DNA from: Laburnicola sp. R22_1
Lineage: Eukaryota; Ascomycota; Dothideomycetes; Pleosporales; Didymosphaeriaceae
Assembly (NCBI GenBank): GCA_014281115.1
Contig: JACONQ010000001.1
Location: forward strand, 3,286,001 to 3,350,000
Direction: 5' to 3'
DNA: 64,000 nucleotides
A model generated the notes under the pieces. That model was not told the origin of the DNA. It saw only the letters and a program-made list of their open reading frames with translations, and did not search any database. The first letter of the stretch is position 1. The number at the start of each line of letters is the position of its first letter. Made by a program: the position numbers and the translations under genes. Positions 19,929 through 31,375 of this stretch are shown here, in pieces.

Positions 19929-22110
19929 GCCCGGATAGATTAGTCCGCCGGACAGTTTTTCTTGGCAACTTCGAGGTCTCTCATAACTTATTATAGAACA
20001 CTACTAACGTTACTTTATAGTGACTTATAATAACCTACTATAACTTACCATATACTAAGTTACTATTTAATCTACTTTTTATATTGTGCAGCCTCTTTGC
20101 GCGGCTGCTGCAGCCGCGTAAAGCTAAGGAGTCTTTCTTAGCAGTACGAACTTACAATAAGACGCTCTATAATATACGATATATTATCTACTATACTATA
20201 TATAGGCAATATATAGTATACTTATTATAATTCGTAGTAAAGCATACTATATCTTAAGTAGTACTTTATCTAATTTTTAGTTACTAAGTGCATACTATTG
20301 TAAGATAAAGCTAACCTATTATTTTTGGCCTTATAGTAACCTATAATAAAATTACTCTAATTTACTATTAACACTATCTAAAAATAAGCTGCTAAGGATA
20401 ATATCTAACTCCTTCTCTATCTCTTTATCTATTTAATAGGTTCTTGCATTGTGCCTAGGCTCTCTATACCTCCCACAGCAGCGTTGTGTTAAGGGACCTG
20501 CCTCTTCCTTACCACTACCTCGCGCCCTTTTTAACAACTTTACCCTAATAGAAGGGCTTTCTACTTCTAAATCTACTCCCTAAGCAAAGCCTAGCGTCCT
20601 ACCTTTCTAAATGCGCTTTCTTTTACGCGTTTTTCGCTTTGTTAGAACCTTAATTTGCTTCTTAAGTTCCTTAATACGGGTCTCTTAAAGTACACTATAG
20701 TAGAGCATAAGTTTAGCATCTTTTATAAGCTGTGAGTAGCTTAATTTAGTATTAGGTAGAGACCGAATAAAAGAGTCGCGTACGAGCTTTGACTAGGATC
20801 TAAACTTAAGGGTATTGCTTAGGGTTCTGGCTTGCTATAGTGTATCTAGTGGGGTACCCTAAGGTGGAGTGTAAATACGCACATTAAGGCAATCTATTAC
20901 TACTAACGCATTTAAAAGAATAAGTCTAGAGGTCTTAAAGGCTTTCTTATAGTTTTCTAGTGTAAACATATTAAAAAACGCGTTGCAAAAGGCTAGTAGG
21001 AAGTCCTCTTTATTAATATAAAAGACGCGTTGGCGCGCTAAGTCCCGCACACGCTAGAAGTACTTTAGCTTTAGTAGCGCAAAATAGACTATATTAAGCA
21101 GCTAGAGAATATAAGATAAGTGCGCTAGCATATAGAGTGTTAGGATCTTCTATTCTAGGCAATAATCCTTAAAATTCTAGGAGTGGTAGCTCTTATAGCC
21201 GTCTAGAATAAGTAACCTCTATAACCCTACTATGCGCGGCCTTGTATACGCGTTAAAGTGCTTTAACTATGCAACTTTAAGCTCGCTATTAGTCTAGCCA
21301 GTCTTAGAGACTAAGAACTTCTAATTATAAGGGATACTAGTCTCCTTATACTACGCTAAGATGTGAACTCGCCCTTTATAAATAATAAAGGGCAGAGTAG
21401 TATACCTAGTAGCGCAAATACTCTAAATCACTATAACCTACTTGCAGTTGCCTGGCTAAATAAGCATAGGTTAAGAATATCTTTCTAAACTAGTTATAAC
21501 CTTTATTAAGCCAATAACTTCTATCTAGAAGCCTGTCTTATTAAAGTTATAGATATCTTTATCCTACACTCTATACTTGGCTTTTATATCCTCTACTAGC
21601 TAAAACTACGCGTTTATAACCTCTAGGTCTTCCTATTATATCCTCTATTGGTCCTTCGCTTAATTAAAAGCTATTTTAAGCTTAGGTACGCGCTTTATAA
21701 AGCGCTAAGCCTAGCATTATTCTATAAGGTCTCTATGCCGCGCAGCTAGCAGTTTGTTAGCTATATCTTTCACCTTACCTAGCTAGGGTGCGAATCCTTG
21801 CGAATCTAGGTTAAGGATATACTATATAAGCGTCTACTCTTTAGTCGCGGTAAGCTTTGCCATGCCTAATTATGTATCTACTTAGGTGGTAATTCTGTTA
21901 ATTTAATCGCTTAGTGTAGACTTTAGGATATTATATACTATAGCAGCGTGTCGTAGGCTTGAAATTTGCTTATTCTAATAGGTGTGAAGGGCAAGCTTAA
22001 TTCTGCCTTCTTAATTAGATAATAACGCGTTGTATTATTAAGACATTATAATTTATAGTGAAGTGTTATAGTCTTAGTAAAAACTATCCGGCGGACTAAT
22101 CTGTTCAGGC
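19929..22110 (-). mobile_element. RIP-degraded Fot1/pogo-like transposon
   Basis: Inverted terminal repeats are visible: AGATTAGTCCGCCGGACAG (19937 onward) matches in reverse CTATCCGGCGGACTAATCT (about 22084-22102), with mostly transition differences. TA lies outside both ends (19927-19928 and 22111-22112). Outside the TAs the flanks form a further inverted pair (ATTCTATTAG and CTAATAGAAT), so either the TIR is longer or the element landed in the middle of a palindrome. The transposase relic is on the minus strand. Size of about 2.18 kb is normal for the group. Confidence 0.78.
20855..21863 (-). pseudogene. RIP-inactivated pogo/Fot1 transposase
   Basis: Read on the minus strand from an ATG at about 21863 (MAKLTATKE, then a stop). 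The order of the family is preserved through many stops: a DNA-binding region, then YNFNKTGFLIGVIG (about 21530, normally NxDETG with the first catalytic Asp; the Asp position is now Asn), then RLLILDGYKSYHS (about 21200, second Asp region), and the last open stretch, 20859-21050 (DLARQRVFYINKEDFLLAF and onward). Nearly all stops are TAG or TAA at positions where CAG, CAA or TGG would be expected, as RIP makes them. Non-functional. The relic may extend leftwards to about 20640. Confidence 0.72.
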
Positions 22111-23267
22111 TACTAATAGAATATATTATATAACTTATAATAAAACTAATACTAACTTTACTATATAATCTTTATTTTACTATAGTTACACTATTAATAC
22201 TAATTATAACTTTAGTTTTATTTTTAATATTAATTTTTATTTTTAGTACTATTTTATTAAAGTTATTATTAGCATGTACTATTATTAAATAAACTACTAT
22301 TATATTTATTTTAATTACTTTATTATATAAATAACCCTTCTGAATAGAAGTATAAACTATCTCTACTTATTAGTTTTTAAGTAGCCTACTGCGTTTAATT
22401 ACTACTTTTTTTATTACGTTACTAGCGCCTATAAAATATTATATAACGTTATATTATATACGCGCTAAGCCCTAGAATTTAGAGCGCGTTAAAGTTTTAC
22501 TAATAGTCTTCCCTTAGCTTTTAAAATATTAAACTTATAATAAAAATACTTTAACTTACTTACCTACCTACTATATTATTAAATAATAGATAACCTACTA
22601 TATATACACTCTACTACTACTATAATATATAATAAATTATACGCGTACTCTCTACTTCTAATACTAAATAGCACCTTACTATTCTCTACTAATAACCTAT
22701 TAACCTATTAATCTCTAGTATACTTCTCTAGCGTTAACCTTACTTTACTTATTTCTTATAGAAATTCTATAATATAATCGCGTACTTATATATACCTATT
22801 ACCTCTTATAACTACTCTATATAGATCTTATCCTAGAAATTATACTATAGCTTTTTTAGGTTATATAGCCTTATATTATTTTTCTAAAGTCTTTTATAAT
22901 TTTTACCTATCTTTTTCTACTACTTTTAAAAATATATCTAGTAAGTCTTATTAATAGAATTAAGTATAAAATAGCCAAACTAGCAGATAGTAAGCTATAA
23001 GTTAAAATCTATAGTCTTATAGTTATTATCGCTATAGAATAAACTAGCTAAGATAATTTATTTACCGCACAACTTATATTATGCTACTATATTATTAGTA
23101 ATATTAGAAGGCATTTAACCTTTACTATATTAATTCTAGCTATTTCTATTATTATTATCTTTTTATTATATATATATAGATATATAACTGCCTACCTAGT
23201 AGTAATAGTGTAATTAGGGTAGGGAATAGCTATATTAGATTATAACCTTAAGGTCTTATATAAAGAT

Positions 23268-23507
23268 AGAGTTATATAAGAATAGAGTTATATAAGAATA
23301 GAGTTATATAAGAATAGAGTTATATAAGAATAGAGTTATATAAGAATAGAGTTATATAAGAATAGAGTTATATAAGAATAGAGTTATATAAGAATAGAGT
23401 TATATAAGAATAGAGTTATATAAGAATAGAGTTATATAAGAATAGAGTTATATAAGAATAGAGTTATATAAGAATAGAGTTATATAAGAATAGAGTTATA
23501 TAAGAAT
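23268..23507. repeat. Perfect minisatellite, 16 bp x 15
   Basis: The unit AGAGTTATATAAGAAT is repeated 15 times without a mismatch (240 bp). The flanks contain partial, diverged copies (for example CTTATATAAAGAT before it). No coding potential. Perfect identity contrasts with the heavily mutated surroundings. Confidence 0.95.
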
Positions 23508-24735
23508 AAATAAAGACTTAATCTCTAGTTATAGATTTTTATACTTTATATATAGGTAACTATATTATATTATTATTAACTTTAGTATCTATAGACTATA
23601 GTATAGCTTATAATTAACTTTATAAGAGGCTAGCTAATTTGTATATACTCTATTCCTAAATAGTTACTAAACTAGTCTTATTACTTTACCTTAATTTATA
23701 GTGTTTTTTACCACACCTATAGCTTTTTCTTATAGTGTTATACTATATATAGAACGTGCGCGAAGTATTCTTTATAATAATTATATAAATAAATACTATA
23801 CTAATATTAATTACAAACTAAACTAAATATAAAAATACTTATAAAAAAACTCAAAATTAACTAGCTATTTAGTACTTTAAGCCCTTTAATAAATAGCTAC
23901 ATAAATAGCTTAATATAGTTTATTAAACTTAACTATAAAATATTAGTAGCGCAACTAGTGTACCTATATATAACTATTACTAGGAGACTAGAGCTTAGCT
24001 ATAATAAGTAGCACTATTAAATAATTATATAGTACGTATTTAGTAAATAAGATAGCTAGATAATAATAATATTATTTTACGTGCAAATCCTACCTAGTAG
24101 GGCATCTCTAAGATCTAACTATATATAGTTAGGAATGCGTATTGCGTAGTAGATAGATACGTGTTATATAGTCTTCCCTAAGCGAACGGCCTCTATAGAT
24201 AGTTCTACCTAGTTAAGCAAAATAGAAGATTAAGGATAGAAGATAAATTAATAGTATAAATAATAATAATAGTGCGATTAGAAGTTAAATCTAGCTATCT
24301 ACTACTTAATTCTAGTGCACAAACTATATAATTTCTAATTTCTATCTCGGCCCCTTATTCTCTTTTTACACTTTCTCTCTTTGTTATCTATATAGTGCTA
24401 GTGATAGGAGATTACTTAGCTAGCTCTTTTACTAAGCCTACTTACTAATACCTCTCTACCTCTTAATATATTATATTAATAATAAGTAAAATTCTAATAA
24501 TATAGTTTTAAGTTCTTTGTAAAAACTTTGTATGTGGAAGCTATACGCGCCAAGACCGCCAAGCTCGCTTAGTAGTTCGAACGCGCTTTTTTTATAATTA
24601 CCACCTTTTTTACGCTCTTTTTAATTCCTAAGTAGGGGGCTCTGCTTTTTTTGTCATATTATTTAAGATAAAAGCCTTTGTCGTGCTACCTCTAGGTAGT
24701 TAATTTAACGCCACATAGTTTTAAGTATTATTTAT

Positions 24736-24896
24736 ACAATTATTAAAAAATTTAAAAATATATTAAGAATTAATTAAGATATAAATTTTTTAAAAATAAA
24801 AAGAGCTAGCTCTTTTTATAAGTAATCACTCTTTTTTTATTCTTAAATAATTTATTTCTTAACTAATTCTTAATATTTTCTAATTTTATTAATTTT
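24736..24896. repeat. AT-rich imperfect inverted repeat (MITE-like hairpin relic)
   Basis: The left arm (about 24736-24800, containing ATATTAAGAATTAATTAAGA) matches in reverse the right arm (about 24832-24896, containing TTAACTAATTCTTAATATT). In between is a perfect 20-bp palindrome, AAAAAGAGCTAGCTCTTTTT. Could be a decayed MITE, or simply AT-rich sequence capable of folding. Confidence 0.5.
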
Positions 24897-25345
24897 CTTA
24901 TATAGTTTAGCTATATTACTATTAATTATATTATATATATATTTAAGTTATATTAATAGTAAAGAAAAAGTAATAATATGAGTAATTTTCTTGGCAAAAG
25001 AGCCAGCTCAGTGATCCCCCATCACTGCTATACACTACACTAACGATTGCTTAACACGCCAACAAGCTTTGTATGACGGAAATCTAGGAGCGCGAATCGG
25101 CCGTGGTGGCAGGGGAGCGCTTGTCCTGCAATCAAAGTGCGGGCGCATCGCAAGGCGTCGGTATTCCACCAACCAGTAACGCCATGGATTTGCGGGGAAA
25201 TCTTCCGAGGCTTGACACAATGGACAGCTCTAGCGCCCGCGCATTGTTTTGATACCGACAGGCGCGAAATTAGCATCGAGAACGGAGTATCCTTATAATC
25301 CGTAATTGAAAGCTTGTTCGAGGGGGTGGATATATTCTCCGTCCA

Positions 25346-25355
25346 GGGTATATAG
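25346..25355 (+). promoter_or_regulatory. Possible TATA box of the pectinesterase gene
   Basis: GGGTATATAG lies about 85 bp before the ATG at 25435. A second candidate (GATATATTC) is just upstream. Based only on consensus and position. Confidence 0.35.
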
Positions 25356-25434
25356 CCTAATAGGAAGACGTCGAGGTTTGTTCAAACGTTTCCTCACATT
25401 CATTTCGTTTTGGTCCCCCTGGATCAGCTTCACT

Positions 25435-26484
25435 ATGTGGTCGGTTCTTACGTTTGTGACTGTCCTTGCTACAGCGCTGGCTGCGCCGCTTGAGAAGCGT
25501 GCCAGTCGCACATCTCCCCCGTCGGGCTGTCTCACGGTAGGCAGGGGGTACAAGTACTCGACTGTTCAAGCTGCCGTCAATGCTCTCTCCAAGAGCTCGA
25601 CTTCTTCGCAGTGCAGTACGTCACGGTCAGAGCTCCTGCATCAGACTAGGCTAATTGTTTTAGTTTGGATCAACCAGGGCACTTACAGGGAGCAAGTCAC
25701 CCTCAGCGGTCTCAGGGGCCCCTTGGTCCTCTACGGCTACACGAGCGACACATCCAGCTACACGGGCAACAAAGTAACCATCACCTACAACCTCAGCCAA
25801 GCCAACGGCCTCAGCAACGACAAAACGGCGACGCTCCGCGCCGGCATCCCCAACCTCAAAGTGTACAACATCAACTTTGTAAACTCGTACGGCAAGGGCT
25901 CCCAAGCCGTGGCCGTGAGCGCCCAAGGCGACAAGCAAGGCTACTACGGCGTCTCCTTTAAGGGCTTCCAAGACACGCTGCTGGCCAACAAGGGCGCCCA
26001 AGTGTACGCAAAGTGCTACATCGAAGGCGCGACCGACTTCATCTTCGGCCAGCAGGCCGCAGCCTGGTTCGACGGCGTCCGCATCGCCGTCGTAAACGGC
26101 GGGTACTACATCACGGCCAACGGGCGCGACTCGTCCTCCAACCCGTCCTACTACGTCATCAACAAGTCGACTGTCAGTGCCGCGTCCGGCCAGTCCGTTA
26201 AGGCGGGGTCGTACTACCTCGGCCGGCCCTGGCGCAACTACGCGCGCGTCGTGTTCCAGAATACGTCGCTGAGCAATGTTATTAATGGCGCGGGGTGGCA
26301 TATCTGGGGGAATGACAAGCCGAATACGGATCATGTTGAGTATGGCGAGTATGGCAACTCTGGGGCTGGGGCGTCGGGGACGCGGGCGAGTTTTTCGAAG
26401 AAGCTGCGTTCGCCGGTGAGTATTTCGACGGTGTTGGGGGGTGGGTATGCTTCGTGGGTTGATACGAGTTATCTTGCTAGATAG
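25435..26484 (+). CDS. Secreted pectin methylesterase (carbohydrate esterase family 8)
   Basis: Two exons, 25435-25615 and 25664-26484 (333 aa). The 48-nt intron (GTACGT...TTTTAG) is a multiple of three without stops, so the unspliced frame also stays open; splicing gives the family sequence QCIWINQGTYREQV. Residues 1-17 form a signal peptide ending ALAAP, followed by a Lys-Arg site (LEKR) that may be a propeptide cut. CE8 motifs are clear: GNKVTITYN, QAVAVSAQGDKQGYYGV, GFQDTLL (first catalytic Asp), GATDFIFG (second catalytic Asp) and YLGRPWRNYARVV (substrate-binding Arg and Trp). It removes methyl esters from homogalacturonan in plant cell walls, preparing pectin for lyases and polygalacturonases. 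It sits about 430 bp from the edge of the AT-rich island. Full-length and apparently intact. Confidence 0.93.
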   Translation: MWSVLTFVTVLATALAAPLEKRASRTSPPSGCLTVGRGYKYSTVQAAVNALSKSSTSSQCSTSRSELLHQTRLIVLVWINQGTYREQVTLSGLRGPLVLYGYTSDTSSYTGNKVTITYNLSQANGLSNDKTATLRAGIPNLKVYNINFVNSYGKGSQAVAVSAQGDKQGYYGVSFKGFQDTLLANKGAQVYAKCYIEGATDFIFGQQAAAWFDGVRIAVVNGGYYITANGRDSSSNPSYYVINKSTVSAASGQSVKAGSYYLGRPWRNYARVVFQNTSLSNVINGAGWHIWGNDKPNTDHVEYGEYGNSGAGASGTRASFSKKLRSPVSISTVLGGGYASWVDTSYLAR

Positions 26485-27155
26485 GGGGGTTTTGGAGGGG
26501 GTGCGGACTGACTGACTGCATACTTAGTTTGCTTTGTTTGGTTTTTCTTGTTCTTTGTATATATATACACATACATATGCCTAGTTTTGTTGGGTACGCC
26601 TCAACGCTGCGTCGCATCTTATGAATTTATTCGTTGGACGCTTCAAACACCTTGGAACTCAATGTTGGCCGTCATGCACTAGGTGTCTGTGTAGTATGTA
26701 CCAGTACACATACACATGGGATGCATGCATCGCCCGCACCCATCTCGGGAACCAATCACCCGAAGGCCAAACTCCCCACCCACTTCCACCTTTCACGCGA
26801 CGATCCTCCAATGTTTACCGCAGCTTTGGCTACCCAAGACAGCCTAGCGCTAGCGGCTCCTATGCGACTTTCGGGCATGTATCGACAACCAGATTGGCAT
26901 GTCATGTGGTGTTTCTTGCAGGGCTGCCTGTAAGTGGGCGGGGTGTAATTTGTCCGTCACTGTGAATGGTAGGTATGTAGTCTACGTAGCGCCGAGGTTG
27001 AAGCTTGCTTGCTTTCCTGTGTCCCATTCATTCCATTACGCTTTCATCTCGTCTTTTCGCTTGCTTGCTTGCTTGCTTGCCTGTTGAGCTGCGACACAGC
27101 ATACGGATGAACGGATAGGACATCGCTCGATCGACCAATTGGTACTCCGTACAAA
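26485..27155. other. Intergenic between pectinesterase and sugar transporter
   Basis: Both flanking genes are on the plus strand, so this holds the pectinesterase 3' UTR and the transporter promoter. It has a short TATATATACACATACATA run near 26560 and a GCTTGCTTGCTTGCTTGC microsatellite near 27059-27080. No gene seen. Confidence 0.5.
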
Positions 27156-28902
27156 ATGGCCCTCTTCAATTTCAAGAAACACTCTCTCCGAGCGGGCAAT
27201 GCGCGAACGCGAGCAGCCGAGCTCACACTGCGCGAATCGATCTATCCACTCTGTCTAGTCACAGTCCTCTTCTTCCTCTGGGTGCGTGCGTATGCAAATC
27301 CAAATCCAACTCCTCGTTCCCTCCCCTCCTCCCCTCCTCCAAACTAACCCCAAGATTTCTAAACCAGGGCTTCTCCTACGGCCTCCTCGACACGCTAAAC
27401 AAACACTTCCAAGAAGCCCTCTCCATCACGCGCGCCCGCTCCTCAGGCCTCCAAGCCGCCTACTTCGGCGCCTACCCGCTCGCCTCCCTCGGCCACGCGA
27501 ACTGGATCCTGCGCCACTACGGCTACAAAGCCGTCTTCATCTGGGGGCTCAGCCTGTACGGCATCGGGTCCCTCATCGCGTGGCCGTGCCTCCTGCACCG
27601 CTCCTTCGGCGGCTTCTGCGCCGCCATCTTCGTCATCGGGAACGGCCTGGGGAGTCTGGAGACGGCGGCGAATCCGTACCTGACGGTGTGCGGGCCGCCG
27701 CGGTATGCGGAGGTAAGGATTAATGTTGCGCAGGCGTTTAATGGGGTGGGCACGGTGGTGGCGCCGGTCCTGGGAAGCTATGTGTTTTTCAAGGACACGG
27801 GGAGTGATGAGACGAGTTTGAAGAGTGTGCAATGGACGTATCTTGCGATTGCGGGGTTTGTGTTTGCGTTGGCGGGGGTGTTTTATTTTAGTGAGATTCC
27901 GGAGATTACGGTGAGTTTTCTTCTTCTTCTTCTTCTTCTCCTGCTTTTTGTTCGGCTCTGGGATGGATGGATGGATGGGGAGAACGTGAGGAGTGTGTAG
28001 AGGGCAATGTGCTGATGCGTGTCCGTGTGATGCACCTAGGACGCAGACATGGCCTTCCAAGCCTCCGAAACCCACGCGGGCACCGACGTCCAACCCTTCC
28101 GCAAGCAATACCGCCTCTTCCACGCCACCTTCGCACAATGTACGTCTTTCTCCCTTCCCCTCCTCCTCCTCCTCCCCCCCACAACCCACCCGCTAACCCC
28201 CACCCCTCCCCCATCACAGTCTGCTACACAGGCGCCCAAGTAGCCATAGCCGGCGCCTTCATAAACTACGTCTCGGACACACGCAACTCGCCCTCCTCGA
28301 CCGGCGCGCGCCTCCTCGCCGGCGCCCAAGGCGCCTTCGCCCTCGGCCGCTTCATCGGCTCCTTCCTCATGCACTTGATCCGCCCCCGCACCGTCTTCCT
28401 CCTCTTCATGACCTCCTGCATCATCTTCCTCGCGCCCGCCATCACCCAACGCGGCAACACGGGCGTCTCCCTCCTGTACCTGACCCTCTTCTTCGAGAGC
28501 ATCATTTTCCCCACCATTGTTGCGCTCGGCATGCGCGGCCTGGGCAAGTACTCGAAGCGCGGGAGCGGGTTTATCGTCGGCGGGGTGGCGGGTGGGGCGG
28601 TCGTGCCCGTGTTGTTGTTTGTGGCGGCGGATGCGCAGGGGGAAGCGGATTTTGAGGCGGGGAAGGCGCCGACTGCTTTTGCGATGGTGGTGCCGTTGTG
28701 TTTTTTTGTCGCGGCGTGGTCGTATGCGGTTGCGGTGAATTTTGTGCCCGCTTATAGGGAGGTTGCGGATAGGTTTCATACGGCAGAGATTGGGATTGTG
28801 GGGGCGGGGAGGGATGAGGAGGGCGCGGGGGTCAGCGAGGAGGTGGGGAAGAGTGAGAAGGCGGTGAGGACGGAGGATGGGGATGGTGGGCAGAAGATTT
28901 GA
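27156..28902 (+). CDS. FucP-like (FHS family) MFS sugar transporter
   Basis: Four exons, 27156-27281, 27368-27910, 28040-28139 and 28220-28902 (483 aa), with introns of 86, 129 and 80 nt, all GT/AG. The first TM (SIYPLCLVTVLFFLWGFSYG) contains the FFLWGFxxGLLD motif of the fucose/galactose/glucose:H+ symporter group, followed by NKHFQEALSITRARSSGLQ and AAYFGAYPLA. Also seen are GNGLGSLETAANPYLTVCGP (family motif with NPYLT), RINVAQAFNGVGTVVAPVLG and FFESIIFPTIVALGMRGLGK. About 12 TM helices and a hydrophilic acidic C-terminus of about 60 residues. Family role: proton-coupled uptake of a hexose or deoxyhexose at the plasma membrane; the exact sugar cannot be told. Exon 4 is GC-rich early and turns into GCG/GGG-rich low complexity at the end. 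Intact as far as visible. Confidence 0.88.
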
Positions 28903-29446
28903 GGGCGAGAGTTGGAGTGTGTGGAGGTTTGGGGAAAGAGGAAGCGGAGGTGAAGATGGCGTTTGCGTACGTTGGTCGGGGATTGACCATGGTGGGACTC
29001 GTGTCTACCCGCGGTCCTTCAGGTTGTTGTACAGGTAGAGTAAACCAAGTCATGTCAAGAAACAAAGACAAGCCGCCCCAGGACAGATGGTTGACTATAT
29101 TCGACGGTCGTATTGCCTATCGTGGGGAGACACAGGGTAATCGGACCGCTGTCCTAGTCCTGTATGTGTGCGGCAGGAACACTGTTATCAAACACTGCGT
29201 GAACATGGAAGGATATGTTTCTCAAGACTTGGAAGGGCAAGCGGCTCGCACCTAGCTTCTATCACGTCCACCCACCCCAAGAGCCCCCCTATCCTCCGAT
29301 CCCACACCTCCGATCCCACACCTCCTTCACCCCTCACAGTAAAGCCCAACCCTTTGGACATCACCATTCCCGTCAAACAACGTGAAAACCCCTGATTCTA
29401 CTGGTATTCCAATGCTGCTCAAGTAACGCCTCATGCACATGTCTCC
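28903..29446. other. Convergent intergenic region
   Basis: Lies between the 3' ends of the sugar transporter (plus) and GLO3 (minus), so it holds two 3' UTRs and terminators. A 13-bp unit, CACACCTCCGATC with CC, is repeated near 29293-29330. No gene supported. Confidence 0.45.
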
Positions 29447-31099
29447 TTATGAGTTCAAGTAGTTCCGAATAGCACCCTGTAGTTTCGTAGCTCCCTCGCC
29501 CAGCAGGCTGGATAGGTTCTCCAGGTCGTCGCTAGCTGTGATGCCGAATTTGCGTACAAAGTCTTTGGCAGCACCCTCCAGGTCGCCGTAGTCGTCCTCC
29601 GGAGTCTCGTCCTCAGGGCGGCCAAAGTAGGCATTCGACGAAATGGCCGTCGCACCTTCGAAACCTGAGGCACACATTAGACTTGACCGTCATACCGAGC
29701 GTAGTATCGAGACATGACATACCTGTTAATCGCTGCTTGGCTTCGGCTGCTGCACTCGGGTCGAAGGCGTTGCGTCCGAAAAACTCGTCACTGGAGATGC
29801 CCTTCTGCGTGCCAAATTTCTCGCGCGCATACTTCTCGCTATCGTCCTGAACAGGCTTGCTCACGCTGCCAAAGCCACCCATCTTCTTGGGCGCGGCGGC
29901 ATTCTTGGCTGCGCCCACCTGTCCGAAGCCGAGACGTGCGACACCCATGCCCAGTCTCTCCACGTCCTGGCTTGACTTTTCCGGCTTCGATGTGGTTCCA
30001 AATCCACCGCGCGAAGGCGAAAGCGGGGTAGGCGAGATGATGTTGGACGCTTCGGCGACCTTGGCCTTGGTGGTAGCAACCTCTGCGACTTCCTCGTCGG
30101 GGTCGTAGCCCAGCTTCTCTTTGCGCTCGGCTTCTTCGCGGGCCTTGCGTTCTGCCTCGTCGAAATCCAGGCCATCGCTCGCGACCACCTTCTTTGCGCC
30201 CAGTCCCTTCTTCTTGGCTCCGAGGATATTCTTTTTCGGAGCAGCGCCCGAAGTGGTCTTCCGCACGGTAGGCTTGACAGCCGGTGTTGTGGCCTCGGAG
30301 CCACCCGCGAGCGGCGATTTGGGGCGGTCGGTACCGTTGCCGGCGACGCCAGGCTTCAGGAAGGGCGACGGTGCGCGAGGTGTGCCGGTGCGTGAGGGCG
30401 GGTTGGAGGGCCGCTTGATGGCAGGCTTGTCCCACGACGAGAAGAAGTCGTCGTCCTCGCCGGCCGGCGAGTTGTTTCCTTCGCTGCCGCTGGGCTCCGG
30501 CATGTCCGTTATGACGACTTCCTCGGGGTATCTGTAGCAACAGGTCAGCCTCTTGCTCGGGCGATGCGCACACAGGCGGGGATGGCGTACTGCTTGGCAT
30601 CAACAGCGCAGCGCCGTTGCAGCTCCTCCTTGTATTTGGTCGCCGCATTGCTGGTATATTTCGCCTTGTGGTCCTTGCTAGCGAGCGCAGCAGCCCCGCC
30701 GTGGGACTGGAAGTACTTGGTTGCGCTCTCGTTGCCGCCGACTTTCATGATGCGCAGCTGGTCCCATTGCCAGACTACAACTCATTAGCATACGGCATTC
30801 GTTCCTCCTCCCTTAGGAATCACGTACTGTCCAGGTTCGTCGACCGCACAAAGGAGATGTGCACGCCCATATTCCGGTGGTTCGAGGAGCAGTCGAGGCA
30901 GAGGTAGATGCCGAACGGCACCGAGCTCCACGTTGGGTTCTTCGCGCCGCAGTCGAAACATATCTGGCGTATGCATTAGTTGTTGTAGTCCACACAGTGA
31001 CCGCCCCTTGATGCGGACGCAATAGCGCACCTTGTTCGCGGGCTTGGCCTTCAATTTGGCGAAGATGTTCCTCGACTGGTCCTTTGTAGCGAGCGCCAT
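29447..31099 (-). CDS. GLO3: ArfGAP of the Glo3 (ArfGAP2/3) type
   Basis: Five exons, 31099-31031, 30963-30828, 30774-30591, 30531-29723 and 29664-29447 (471 aa), with introns of 54-67 nt; all phases agree. The N-terminal ArfGAP domain has the C4 zinc finger (CFDCGAKNP ... CLDC, spacing C-x2-C-x16-C-x2-C) and the catalytic arginine in [16 protein letters not shown], followed by [13 protein letters not shown]. The C-terminal half has Glo3-type low-complexity and repeated motifs ([22 protein letters not shown]), then a terminal helix. It stimulates GTP hydrolysis on Arf1 at the Golgi and joins COPI coat formation for Golgi-to-ER transport (family knowledge). Length is close to yeast Glo3 (493 aa). 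The alternative, Gcs1-type, is excluded by the C-terminal Glo3 motifs. The ATG is GCCATGG in context. Confidence 0.92.
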
Positions 31100-31375
31100 G
31101 GCGGGCGGATGTGACGACGGAGGAAGGGCGACGGAGGACAGTTGTTGTCGAGTCCGGTGGGGATCTTGGGGCCGTGGACGGTCACGGAATGAATGAATGG
31201 CCACCATGTTCACAAACAAGCCTTGGTCCGTGCTCGGCGGGGCCTAGCCCTCAGCCTCCGTCTCTCTTTACACCACGCTATATACCAAGGCTTTCTTCAC
31301 CGCAAATACTTATATCGTATGCAAGCAATTAATTTCCATGTTTTCACGGATGGATAATGCAACAATGGGAGATGT

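Larger units (their letters stand above)
19560..25000. other. AT-rich, RIP-like island between two normal-GC gene regions
   Basis: Composition changes abruptly near 19,560 and again near 25,000. Inside, the DNA is dominated by TA dinucleotides, most frames are closed, and CA/TG are scarce by eye, which is the pattern left by repeat-induced point mutation. One dead pogo element (19929-22110), a minisatellite (23268-23507) and an inverted repeat (24736-24896) can be recognised. The rest (22113-23260, 23510-24730) is probably mutated transposon DNA too far gone to classify. No gene or tRNA was recognised. Confidence 0.85.

Noticed and set aside
20100..24500. Possible genes inside the AT-rich island
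   Set aside because: Frames are short and saturated with stops; only the pogo relic has recognisable motifs.
25660..26334. 224-aa minus-strand frame
   Set aside because: Antisense of the pectinesterase exon; third-position GC bias creates it.
27443..28189. 248-aa minus-strand frame
   Set aside because: Antisense of the sugar transporter, crossing its introns.
29839..30648. 269-aa minus-strand frame
   Set aside because: Alternative frame of GLO3 exon 4, which has clear family motifs in its own frame.
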